Shown piece by piece: positions 17,390 through 23,332 of a stretch of DNA of 44,695 nt (its first letter is position 1; every line of letters begins with the position of its first letter). The translations under genes were made by a program, and so were the position numbers. This DNA comes from a virus: positions 1 through 44,695 of IMG/VR virus record IMGVR_UViG_3300036853_000375; one strand, 5' to 3'. The notes below the pieces were generated by a model, which was given only the letters and a program-made list of their open reading frames with translations, searched no databases and had not been told where the DNA came from.

Positions 17390-17611
17390 TCAAACCTCCA
17401 ACGGAATATTCCTCAACTCACGGCACGGCGGGCACACCCGCGCCCGCACCAGGCCGAGCCTCAACCGCTCACCAGCGGCCGGCTCCAGGCAGAAATGGCA
17501 GCGCACCACGCCGCGGTTGGCTCTCGACACAGAGATCTCGTTGTACTCGGTGGGCACCGCCTCGCCCGTGAGCCGGATCCCTTTGTGCGCGAACGCCGCG
17601 CGTCGAATCAT
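17390..17611 (-). CDS. Small zinc-ribbon-like protein
   Basis: A 73-residue basic protein. CHFC (residues 38-41) and CPPC (60-63) are spaced like a four-Cys zinc ribbon, with an Arg-rich region between them. The N-terminus begins MIRRAAFAHKG. ATG 17611 overlaps the upstream TGA (ATGA), and its stop abuts the next ATG. A nucleic-acid or host-protein binding role is likely but unproven. Confidence 0.7.
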   Translation of the reverse strand: MIRRAAFAHKGIRLTGEAVPTEYNEISVSRANRGVVRCHFCLEPAAGERLRLGLVRARVCPPCRELRNIPLEV

Positions 17612-17853
17612 GAGCGCCAGTATCCCTTCGCATCGAGCGCTTCCGGCTTCACCTTGACAAACCGCGGCTTGCGGTAGCAGGTGGGCAGCGTGACCAGTCG
17701 CTTAGCGTCATACGGGGGAGCCTGGTCGACATGGATCAGCAGATACTTTCCCTCGATAGCCTTGGCAAAACTCCAGCACTCGGCAATGCCATAAGGGTTC
17801 TGGCCGTTATAGAAGTCGTCGTCGCAGCCGATACACTGCTCTTTGGTGATCAT
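17608..17853 (-). CDS. Hypothetical early protein
   Basis: An 81-residue protein starting MITKEQCIGCDDDFYNGQN. It has a CxxC near the N-terminus, an aromatic central region and a C-terminal RFVKVKPEALDAKGYW. Two or three further cysteines leave metal binding possible. It is coupled to both neighbours through ATGA overlaps. Function unknown. Confidence 0.7.
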   Translation of the reverse strand: MITKEQCIGCDDDFYNGQNPYGIAECWSFAKAIEGKYLLIHVDQAPPYDAKRLVTLPTCYRKPRFVKVKPEALDAKGYWRS

Positions 17854-18173
17854 GGCTTTTCTTTCAAGGGCTTGGCTTGCCGATTAGGCTGCACATGCAG
17901 GTGCGGATAACGCACCCGCAAATCCTCGAGTACCTCCGCCGCCGCCAGCTTCGATGCCTGATCTCTCCGCCTCACCCTCACCCTGAAATCCTCACTGATC
18001 GCCTCGAAATACACGGCTAACCCGCTGAGCGCATCGTCACCGTAGTAGGAAAGCAAATAGGCTGCCTCCGTGAAGGCAGCCGAGCGGAGCAGGTCAGGAT
18101 GTGAGGAGCAAAGCCGATCGCGCGAGAGCTGAGCCAGCGGCTTACGAGGGATCGGCTTCACTTCCATAGCCAT
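17850..18173 (-). CDS. Hypothetical early protein
   Basis: A 107-residue protein starting MAMEVKPIPRKPLAQ, mostly helical. Its middle has FTEAAYLLSYYGDDALSGLAVYFEAISEDFRV. The C-terminus is basic and ends with a reading of the GGCTTGCCGATTA repeat (QPNRQAKP). ATG 18173 is chosen because the upstream gene ends 16 bases inside it. No family is recognised. Confidence 0.7.
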   Translation of the reverse strand: MAMEVKPIPRKPLAQLSRDRLCSSHPDLLRSAAFTEAAYLLSYYGDDALSGLAVYFEAISEDFRVRVRRRDQASKLAAAEVLEDLRVRYPHLHVQPNRQAKPLKEKP

Positions 18174-18337
18174 GCCATTCCCTCCGCCACCGCCCAAACC
18201 GGCATGAGGAGCAACGCCAGTACCATGGAGTAGACGAACAATCGGCCGAGCAGCCAGTACATAGCCATATACCCTACCGAAGCGTAGGCCGCCGCATAAA
18301 AGCCGAATTGTTTCACTCCCGGCATGGACATGGACAC
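18158..18337 (-). CDS. Small two-segment membrane protein
   Basis: A 59-residue protein rich in aromatic residues. Segment one (residues 11-30) and segment two (31-55) are both hydrophobic and separated by a single GR turn, so it could be a hairpin in the membrane. GTG 18337 has AGGAGG about seven bases upstream, which decides between it and ATGs at 18331 and 18325. It may be a holin or an inner-membrane adaptor. Confidence 0.7.
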   Translation of the reverse strand: MSMSMPGVKQFGFYAAAYASVGYMAMYWLLGRLFVYSMVLALLLMPVWAVAEGMAWLWK

Positions 18338-18447
18338 GTCCTCACCTCCTCTTCGACCGTTCGAACCACCGCGGCGGCGCCGTAAAAGGCACCCAACACC
18401 ACAGCCGTGCCGAGCACCTTCAGGAGGAATTCCTTCACTTCGCTCAT
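18313..18447 (-). CDS. Single-pass membrane microprotein with CPCPC tail
   Basis: A 44-residue protein. Residues 8-27 (LLKVLGTAVVLGAFYGAAAVV) are hydrophobic. An acidic bridge TVEEEV leads to a CPCPC end, unusual for its size. ATG 18447 overlaps the previous stop as TAATG. Its end lies inside the following gene by 25 bases. It is part of a run of three small membrane genes. The function is unknown. Confidence 0.6.
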   Translation of the reverse strand: MSEVKEFLLKVLGTAVVLGAFYGAAAVVRTVEEEVRTCPCPCRE

Positions 18448-18722
18448 TAGTCGGTGACCCAGCTCGCAAACCCGCAGAATCCCGCGAACAGGATGAATCC
18501 CACTACCGAGAACAGCAGCGTCTCAGCCGTCGACAGCGGTGAGTTTCCTCGAATGGCTACCACCACATACGCAAACGCCAACGTGAGCGGCCCCATCACT
18601 AGCACATACGCGATCGCCAGCACCTGGAGGAAAACGCACATCAACGCACAAAACGCCAGCAGGCACAACGTCCCGCTCACCGCGCCGTACACCCATTGAG
18701 CGGCCGCTTTCACTTCCCTCAT
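18447..18722 (-). CDS. Small multi-pass membrane protein
   Basis: A 91-residue protein with three predicted membrane segments near residues 12-35, 37-58 and 68-88, and a short Arg-containing loop between the second and third. ATG 18722 overlaps the previous TGA (ATGA). No family is recognised. With the two following genes it forms a small membrane-protein cluster in the early operon. Confidence 0.7.
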   Translation of the reverse strand: MREVKAAAQWVYGAVSGTLCLLAFCALMCVFLQVLAIAYVLVMGPLTLAFAYVVVAIRGNSPLSTAETLLFSVVGFILFAGFCGFASWVTD

Positions 18723-18898
18723 GGCGCGACCTTGCCTTTGTGATACCGCGCGACGGTCTTTTCGGTATCGATCGATTCGATGCGCGACCAGTACTGATTG
18801 CGATCAGTCTCGGATTGCCGCGCGGCTTCTTTCCGAGCATTGCGCAGCCAATGCCGCGTCGAGCCTTCCGGATAAATGACATACCCACTGTGCTTCAT
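18719..18898 (-). CDS. Small basic helical protein
   Basis: A 59-residue protein starting MKHSGYVIYPEGSTRHW. The rest is charged helix (RKEAARQSETDRNQYWSRI). It follows a leader with AAAGGATCACACACA before ATG 18898 and ends in an ATGA overlap with the membrane gene. No family is recognised. Confidence 0.65.
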   Translation of the reverse strand: MKHSGYVIYPEGSTRHWLRNARKEAARQSETDRNQYWSRIESIDTEKTVARYHKGKVAP

Positions 18899-18921
18899 TG
18901 TGTGTGATCCTTTTGTTCAAT

Positions 18922-18949
18922 CTTATACGATTTTGTCTGTCTTTGTACA
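18922..18949 (-). promoter_or_regulatory. Candidate early promoter before 18898
   Basis: On the minus strand, -10 TATAAG (18927-18922) is preceded by TGTACA (18949-18944) 16 bases away. Downstream comes AAAGGATCACACACA and ATG 18898. No AGTAC operator is present. The -35 is a weak match. Confidence 0.4.
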
Positions 18950-18958
18950 GTTATTTTG

Positions 18959-18980
18959 TCGAGCTAAGCTTGCCGATTAC
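18959..18980. repeat. 22-bp repeat, copy 1 (with GCTTGCCGATTA core)
   Basis: TCGAGCTAAGCTTGCCGATTAC differs at one base from the copy at 19171-19192. On the minus strand its TAA is the stop codon of the 18977-19141 gene. The 12-base core also occurs at 17875-17886 and 20818-20829, with a variant at 20264-20275. Confidence 0.7.
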
Positions 18981-19141
18981 GATCCGGGCGACGGGCCAAA
19001 CTTTTCGTCAAGTACGCAGAATTCTTCCCACTCAGCGTCATTCAACGGCCCGCGGCGGCCCTGCAAATCAGCCCACCGCCGCCAGTCCGCCGGCATCCGG
19101 TCCCATAGAGACGGCATCTTTCCTCGCACAGTCATGTTCAT
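18977..19141 (-). CDS. Small hypothetical protein, 54 residues
   Basis: A 54-residue protein beginning MNMTVRGKMPSLWDRMPADW, with a central WADLQGRRGPLNDAEW and an acidic C-terminal half. ATG 19141 is used; a second ATG lies six bases inside. A GGGGA run is present upstream. It stops in the repeated TAATCGGCAAGC element. The family is not recognised, but the Trp-rich, charged composition looks like a genuine folded microprotein. Confidence 0.6.
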   Translation of the reverse strand: MNMTVRGKMPSLWDRMPADWRRWADLQGRRGPLNDAEWEEFCVLDEKFGPSPGS

Positions 19142-19170
19142 ATGTTTCCCCACTTTCTGATGAATTCAAA

Positions 19171-19192
19171 TCGAGCTAGGCTTGCCGATTAC
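19171..19192. repeat. 22-bp repeat, copy 2
   Basis: TCGAGCTAGGCTTGCCGATTAC matches the copy at 18959-18980 except at one position. On the minus strand it contains TAA, which could stop a 26-codon reading frame starting at 19269. It lies in the 138-base gap between two early genes. Confidence 0.7.
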
Positions 19193-19269
19193 AAGCCCCA
19201 TATTTGCCCCACAAACGCGCGCGCCTGGCGGCCGCCCCGAAGTACCGGAACCACCCGCCGCAACGCCAC
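19189..19269 (-). CDS. Doubtful 26-residue reading frame
   Basis: GTG 19269 is preceded by AGGG at workable spacing. The frame encodes an Arg/Val-rich peptide that ends at the TAA of the repeated TAATCGGCAAGC element, as two other early genes do. Nothing else supports translation. It could be a relic or chance. Confidence 0.2.
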   Translation of the reverse strand: MALRRVVPVLRGGRQARAFVGQIWGL

Positions 19270-19279
19270 ACGCGCTACC

Positions 19280-19465
19280 CTACTGCGATTGCCAGGGATT
19301 CTCCTGGACTTCGACACTCTCGCCATTGAGCAGATGCGCCCATGCGATATCCTGCGCGTCTTCGCGCCTTATCCCGTGATACCGTGCTGCGCCGTTCACA
19401 TGTACGGTGTAAACCGTCTTGATCCCGCGCGCCATTCTCTCCGCTTCCATAAACGTCATTGTCAT
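19280..19465 (-). CDS. Small hypothetical early protein
   Basis: A 61-residue protein beginning MTMTFMEAERMARG. It has a short basic/hydrophobic helix, then a beta-rich TVYTVHVNGAARYHGI and a helical C-terminus. AAGGGATCACACATG gives both ribosome site and start at 19465. Family not recognised. It belongs to the set of genes carrying the shared GGATCACACA leader. Confidence 0.65.
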   Translation of the reverse strand: MTMTFMEAERMARGIKTVYTVHVNGAARYHGIRREDAQDIAWAHLLNGESVEVQENPWQSQ

Positions 19466-19495
19466 GTGTGATCCCTTCAAATCTGAACTTCGAAC

Positions 19496-20209
19496 TTAAG
19501 CGGCCGCGCCAATCTGAATCAGCGCCGCCCGCACTTTCTTCGCTCCACTCCCATGCGCCTCGAACGTGATGCAGCGCTTCGCCTCCAGCAACCACTCATC
19601 TCTCCAGCACAGCTTGCAGTCGATGCACTGCACATCGTCCTTCGTCTGCGCAGGACAAGGCACCATCACAATCTCGCCGACCTTATACGCGCGTCCATCT
19701 TCCGGATGCTTGTCCACCACCAAAGCAGCAGCGTAACCCTGCGACATCGCATCCACCACATGCGCTACCGTTTCGCACGATGCCAGTATGGAAACCTTCC
19801 CCCACGAACTGCGAGCCACTTTCCGCCACGCATGCGTATACGACCAGGCTTTCCGCCCAAACCGACCCATGAATCGCTCCGCCGCCGCCGCTACGATCGA
19901 TGCCGCGCTATTCGTGCGACAATCGCCCACCACATGCAACCGCATGTCCTTCTTGCCCGTCAGGCTGTCGATCGCCTTTGCCTCATCGCGTGCAATCTTC
20001 CTTGCGTCGATCGCTGCTTCCTTCCCGCCTACCATCTCATTCAACTGTCCCGTCCACATGCCCGACTTCCCGTACTCGGCATAACAGCCTTCCCCAAAGA
20101 ATGCGCATCCTTTCCAGCACGAAGCCTGCGTCACGTACGTAGTCGATACCGGTCCCGTCTTTTCGTTATCCGACTTCTCTACCGCCCGCGTGAAATTGAA
20201 CAATGCCAT
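19496..20209 (-). CDS. DUF7227-like Cys-rich phage protein
   Basis: A 237-residue protein. The N-terminal region EKTGPVSTTYVTQASCWKG and GEGCYAEYG matches a widespread phage/plasmid family of unknown function, often annotated as DUF7227, with C...C...GCYA. Further clusters lie near the C-terminus (CPAQTK, CIDCKLC). These could bind a metal or iron-sulphur centre, though no enzyme signature is seen. Its ATG follows AAGGGAACACACACACA. It is the second gene of the early transcript. Confidence 0.65.
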   Translation of the reverse strand: MALFNFTRAVEKSDNEKTGPVSTTYVTQASCWKGCAFFGEGCYAEYGKSGMWTGQLNEMVGGKEAAIDARKIARDEAKAIDSLTGKKDMRLHVVGDCRTNSAASIVAAAAERFMGRFGRKAWSYTHAWRKVARSSWGKVSILASCETVAHVVDAMSQGYAAALVVDKHPEDGRAYKVGEIVMVPCPAQTKDDVQCIDCKLCWRDEWLLEAKRCITFEAHGSGAKKVRAALIQIGAAA

Positions 20210-20272
20210 TGTGTGTGTGTTCCCTTTTACTCTCTTGTGTTTAGCGTGATCTTCATAACACGGGCTTGCAGA

Positions 20273-20455
20273 TTACCCCCGCACATCTCCACACTCCCAG
20301 CACGCGCCATCCACTTCAACCTCTCCACGACATACCCCACACTTGAACCCAACTACCTCTTCCGCCAACTCCAATCCCCGCGCGTCTAACATCTCCTGCA
20401 ACGGCAACTCCCGCTGAAACTCCTCTGCCTTCATCTCAGTCTGTGTGGTTTCCAT
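20273..20455 (-). CDS. First early gene: zinc-ribbon protein, probably leaderless
   Basis: A 60-residue protein. Its first 38 residues are acidic and helical; the end carries CGVCRGEVEVDGACWECG, a four-Cys zinc ribbon. ATG 20455 lies exactly where transcription from promoter B should begin, so the mRNA probably has no leader. A longer frame to 20560 crosses the promoter and is unlikely. It ends in TAATCTGCAAGC, a variant of the repeated terminal element. It may act as an early regulator or adaptor. Confidence 0.75.
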   Translation of the reverse strand: METTQTEMKAEEFQRELPLQEMLDARGLELAEEVVGFKCGVCRGEVEVDGACWECGDVRG

Positions 20456-20461
20456 ATTCAG

Positions 20462-20505
20462 ATAGTAACCTGAACCTCTACCTAGAACAAGAGTACTTAG
20501 GTACT
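20462..20505 (-). promoter_or_regulatory. Early promoter B with AGTACCTAAGTACT operator
   Basis: On the minus strand, -35 TTGTTC (20490-20485) and -10 TACTAT (20467-20462) are 17 bases apart, with GG before the -10. A palindrome AGTACCTAAGTACT (20505-20492) lies one base upstream of the -35, exactly as in promoter A. Predicted start coincides with ATG 20455. Confidence 0.75.
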
Positions 20506-20522
20506 GTTGTGTGAATATCACC

Positions 20523-20567
20523 GTAGGATTTGTCCTACATCCGCCACAGATGTAGGACACGTCCTAC
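20523..20567. promoter_or_regulatory. Pair of 16-bp operator-like palindromes
   Basis: GTAGGATTTGTCCTAC (20523-20538) and GTAGGACACGTCCTAC (20552-20567) are two 16-base dyads with the same GTAGGA...TCCTAC arms, 29 bases apart. They lie just upstream of promoter B on the divergent control region, a likely binding site pair for a dimeric repressor or activator. Confidence 0.65.
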
Positions 20568-20972
20568 ACCCAACTACTGGTTTCCCGTACCTCGCACACT
20601 TCGACCAGTCTGGACCTGCGCCTCCTCGCTCTTTCGCCGGGGATTTCGTCCAAGTGGGGGTAGAAACCCTCGAATGCGGGTACTATTGCCCGTCATCCAC
20701 GGGGCTTTTACCGCCACTGCCAGCTCAGAACCAGCTCCTTGCGTGGAAGGACGGTCGACGACCAGACGCTGCGCGTGCTGTCGACGACCTGCGTCTCACG
20801 ATGTGGGACGCGGCTGGGCTTGCCGATTAAGAGCACTCTGCTACACCAAGCGCTTCACACATAGGGCCGGGGCACCCCCAGGCCGGGGGGGCCGCCGCTT
20901 TCAGTTACCCCCTCGTCTAAGTGCGCAAGGAATTTCAGGTCTACTGGAATGAGAAGGGAGTACGATTGACGA
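20568..20972. other. Divergent control region, no convincing gene
   Basis: The 405 bases between the operators and the first rightward gene hold GC-rich dyads (GGGGCACCCC near 20872) and two copies of GTCGACGACC (20754-20763, 20780-20789). A GCTTGCCGATTA element sits at 20818-20829. Reading frames cross it in several directions without good starts. A tRNA-like run near 20826-20850 does not fold. It could contain the origin or rightward promoter. Confidence 0.4.
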
Positions 20973-21167
20973 ATGTATCTGATCAAGCGTGGGGAGAAGC
21001 CGAGGCCGATCTGCGCCGGATGCAGGAAAATCGGGGAAGCAGGGGTGGCAGTACCGCCGTGGGAAGCGTACATCTGCAGGGAGTGCCGTGCGGAGTTCGA
21101 AGCGAACCGCAAACGGCTCTACGCGATGTTGAAGCGGGAGAAGCTCGAGCGGAAGGAAGCAATATAG
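20973..21167 (+). CDS. Zinc-finger microprotein, first rightward gene
   Basis: A 64-residue protein. CAGC (residues 14-17) and CREC (35-38) form a four-Cys finger, followed by a long basic helix FEANRKRLYAMLKREKLERK. The frame competes with an overlapping open frame that lacks motifs, and the zinc-finger pattern favours this one. ATG 20973 has AAGGGAG 12 bases upstream, a loose spacing. Its TAG overlaps the GTG of the regulator gene. A DNA- or RNA-binding role is likely. Confidence 0.65.
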   Translation: MYLIKRGEKPRPICAGCRKIGEAGVAVPPWEAYICRECRAEFEANRKRLYAMLKREKLERKEAI

Positions 21168-21577
21168 TGTCTATACGTGATTCAGCTAGGGTGAATCAGA
21201 AGCGATTCAGCAAGGTGAATCACTATGCTCGAATACCTAGGGACGTTTTGATCGATCGGGAGATCGGGTCGGATGCCAAGCTGGTGTACGCGGTATTGGC
21301 AATGTCGGTGTTCCAGGGGAGCGTAGCGTGGGTAGGCCAGCGCTACATCGGGGAGACGTTGGGGCTGAGTCAGGCGACAGTGTGTCGGCGGCTGAAGGAG
21401 TTGGAAGGAGCGGGGCACATCCGGCGGAAGACGGGGGGAGTGGGAAAGCGCGCGCTCTGGGAGCTGATGTCGCCGGTATTCTCACAGAAGCAGGGGCAGG
21501 AGAGGGTGATTGTGTCGGCGCCGAGTGGGGCGAGGCGGATGGTGAGCGTGGACCTTGACAGGGAAAGGGTGGGATAA
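21167..21577 (+). CDS. Winged-helix DNA-binding regulator
   Basis: A 136-residue protein. Residues 28-95 form a helix-turn-helix/winged-helix domain ([45 protein letters not shown]). The C-terminus is a short beta-rich tail. GTG 21167 follows GGAAGGA and overlaps the previous stop (TAGTG); later GTGs at 21191 and 21215 are alternatives. Dyads at 21178-21223 lie at its start and could be its own operators. It is the best candidate for controlling the divergent arms. Confidence 0.75.
   Translation: MSIRDSARVNQKRFSKVNHYARIPRDVLIDREIGSDAKLVYAVLAMSVFQGSVAWVGQRYIGETLGLSQATVCRRLKELEGAGHIRRKTGGVGKRALWELMSPVFSQKQGQERVIVSAPSGARRMVSVDLDRERVG
21178..21223. promoter_or_regulatory. Two dyads at the start of the regulator gene
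   Basis: TGATTCA-7-TGAATCA (21178-21198) and GATTCA-6-TGAATC (21204-21221) are imperfect copies of one dyad, flanked by an outer GTGATTCA/TGAATCAC pair. They lie at the 5' end of the winged-helix gene and may be autoregulatory sites. Confidence 0.5.
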
Positions 21578-21578
21578 G

Positions 21579-21716
21579 ATGCCATTGAAGAAGGGGAAGA
21601 GCCAGGCCGCGGTTTCTGCGAACATTGCCAAGCTGCGCAAAGAGGGGTACAAGCCAGCCCAATCCGTGGCGATTGCGCTGTCGAAAGCAGGGAAAGCGAA
21701 GCCGAAGAAATCGTGA
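21579..21716 (+). CDS. Small basic protein (DUF6496-like)
   Basis: A 45-residue very basic protein starting [19 protein letters not shown] and including [18 protein letters not shown]. This pattern matches a common small phage protein family (DUF6496-like). It starts two bases after the regulator's stop. Nucleic-acid binding is likely from composition; the exact role is not known. Confidence 0.75.
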   Translation: MPLKKGKSQAAVSANIAKLRKEGYKPAQSVAIALSKAGKAKPKKS

Positions 21717-21941
21717 TAGGCTCAAGGCTCTAGCAGGCCATATGCGGGGATGCCCTGGCGGATCAGATACGCTGGGGCGTTTCCGTTTGAATCGGGGATT
21801 GTCCAGGTTCTGTGGCATAATCGACCCCAGGACAGTCTTTCATTCGTTGTCCGCATAGGGTTCACGGGTGAGGCGATTTCTCCCGATGCCGCCTCATCCG
21901 TGCCATAATCAGGAACGTCAGTCTTTAACTGTGTGTGAACG
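21717..21941 (+). ncRNA. Structured non-coding region with two extended -10 elements
   Basis: No convincing gene lies here. TGGCATAAT (21813-21821) and TGCCATAAT (21901-21909) look like extended -10 promoters, both followed by a CAGTCTTT run. Between them, arms 21863-21875 and 21890-21902 can pair over 13 positions with one G-T wobble and a 14-base loop. A small RNA or a leader is possible. Confidence 0.4.
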
Positions 21942-21977
21942 CGCCCCGGCAGATCCCACTCCGGGGCGTCCCTTTTT
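21942..21977 (+). terminator. Terminator-like hairpin directly before a gene
   Basis: CGCCCCGG (21942-21949) pairs with CCGGGGCG (21961-21968) over an 11-base loop, followed by TCCCTTTTT. The T-run ends immediately before ATG 21978, so it may end the regulator transcript or act as an attenuator for the next gene. Confidence 0.6.
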
Positions 21978-22184
21978 ATGCTCACCTCGTTGAAATGCCC
22001 GATGTGCCGCGAGGCCGCCGTGACGCTCATCGAGGCGACCGAGGAGTTTTGCTGCATGGAGTGCGGAGCCTCGGGGATCGCCAGCGCTCGCACCGGCCGG
22101 GTGATCCGGATCCGGGACCGGCACTGCGCCATGAAGAAGCCGCCGCGGATTGAAACGATCCCCTCCCCGCCGGCATCTTCGTAG
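21978..22184 (+). CDS. Zinc-ribbon microprotein behind an attenuator-like hairpin
   Basis: A 68-residue protein. KCPMC (residues 6-10) and CCMEC (24-28) form a four-Cys zinc ribbon with a beta turn between. A basic tail follows. ATG 21978 has no clear ribosome site and stands at the end of the terminator's T-run. A competing antisense frame covers the same region without recognisable motifs. If transcription passes the hairpin, the protein is probably a nucleic-acid-binding adaptor. Confidence 0.6.
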   Translation: MLTSLKCPMCREAAVTLIEATEEFCCMECGASGIASARTGRVIRIRDRHCAMKKPPRIETIPSPPASS

Positions 22185-22262
22185 GGTAAGGGCGCGAAGT
22201 TCTCCGCATCCGAGCAAAGGGTTGATTTGTTATCCATTCGCGGACCATCTCTTCGCGCCCGC

Positions 22263-22373
22263 ATGATAGATATCTTTGATATCATTTCCGGTAATGTACT
22301 GATTCCACTTTCACTTATGTGCTTTTGGATATAGAATAAACGAAGGCCCGCATCGTTCGAAGCGATGCAGGCC
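22263..22373 (+). promoter_or_regulatory. Late-arm promoter and hairpin leader
   Basis: Dyad ATGATA...TATCAT (22263-22285) precedes a candidate promoter TTTCAC (22309-22314), 17 bases, TAGAAT (22332-22337). Just downstream, GGCC and GCATCG (22345-22355) pair with CGATGC and GGCC (22363-22373) around a TTCGAA-containing loop. The ribosome site AAGGAG for the gene at 22401 follows. The -35 is a weak match. Confidence 0.4.
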
Positions 22374-22400
22374 GGCAGCAAAGAGTCGTAAGGAGACCCG

Positions 22401-23312
22401 ATGCCACCAAGTCAAATTGTATATCCTGGGTTCGCTCCCGAACCAAGAATCCAATCCTTTCAGCCGAAGGCTTCCGTCCGAAGGCTCCATGACGAAAATT
22501 TCGGGCCGAAGGCTCCAGAACGTAGAGCCTTGTATTCCATCATCCAGCGCTGTACCAATCCAAAAAACCCACGTTACCGGCGCTACGGCGGACGCGGCAT
22601 TACGGTTTGCCAGGAATGGCGAAATGATGCGCAGGTCTTTCTGGACTACATGGGACCGAAGCCATCGCCCAGGCATTCCATCGACCGGATCGACAACAAC
22701 GGAAACTACGAACCCGGCAACGTCAGATGGGCTACTCCGATGGAGCAAGCCAATAACACCAGGGCTTGCAAACGTCTACCTAATTCTGTACCATCTTATC
22801 TAGCAATGCCCGAAGAAAACAGTAATGGGGACGAATCCCCAAACTCCAAGACCCACAAGAGGGTAACTTCAGCCATTTCCTGGGACGCCACCACAGGGCT
22901 TCTGACCATCCAGTGGTGCGACCGGGAAGTCACCACGTACAACCTGGGCGATCTTCCTCAGGAGATCCAAAATGCGCTGATGTACCACGGGGCCCTGGCG
23001 CGCCTCCAGCAAAGCTACGTTTCCGCAGATGGTTCCCCCTCGGCGGCGAGAACCAAAGCTGACAAACTTTGGACGCAACTGCGTTCGAACGACTGGGGCC
23101 TTCGCCGTGGGGAGCAATCCAAATTCAGCATCACGGTGAAGGCTTTGGCCGTCCTACTCAAAACTTCCGAGGCCGAAGCCCAAGCACGCTTTGCCGCGCT
23201 CCCCGTCGACAAGAGGCGCGAAGTCTCGAGCCGGTCCGACGTGGTGGCGCAAGTCGCCAAGCTCAAAGCCAAGGCCAATCCCCTTCAAAGCCTCGATTCC
23301 ATTTTGAAATAG
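22401..23312 (+). CDS. HNH-type domain fused in frame to a conserved phage protein
   Basis: A 303-residue protein with an unusual make-up. Residues 43-122 are the nuclease half of an HNH/AP2-type homing protein (YGGRGITVCQEW, SIDRIDNNGNYEPGNVRWAT), close in pattern to the gene at 14590-15210. The rest, from about residue 150, is a phage-protein-like domain (TSAISWDATTGLLTIQW, EIQNALMYHGALARLQQ). Strong AAGGAG precedes ATG 22401, so the HNH part sits behind the gene's own ribosome site. The second part also has an internal ATG at 22807. It looks like an in-frame insertion. Confidence 0.8.
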   Translation: MPPSQIVYPGFAPEPRIQSFQPKASVRRLHDENFGPKAPERRALYSIIQRCTNPKNPRYRRYGGRGITVCQEWRNDAQVFLDYMGPKPSPRHSIDRIDNNGNYEPGNVRWATPMEQANNTRACKRLPNSVPSYLAMPEENSNGDESPNSKTHKRVTSAISWDATTGLLTIQWCDREVTTYNLGDLPQEIQNALMYHGALARLQQSYVSADGSPSAARTKADKLWTQLRSNDWGLRRGEQSKFSITVKALAVLLKTSEAEAQARFAALPVDKRREVSSRSDVVAQVAKLKAKANPLQSLDSILK

Positions 23313-23332
23313 TCCGTCCAGGAGAAACTAAC

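Noticed and set aside
20820-20850. tRNA-like run on the minus strand (GGTGTAGCA...CTCTTAA)
   Set aside because: The bases flanking CTCTTAA do not form an anticodon stem, and no acceptor or T-arm could be found.
21722-22381. A 219-residue open frame on the minus strand
   Set aside because: It covers the structured region and zinc-ribbon gene antisense, without a motif or ribosome site.
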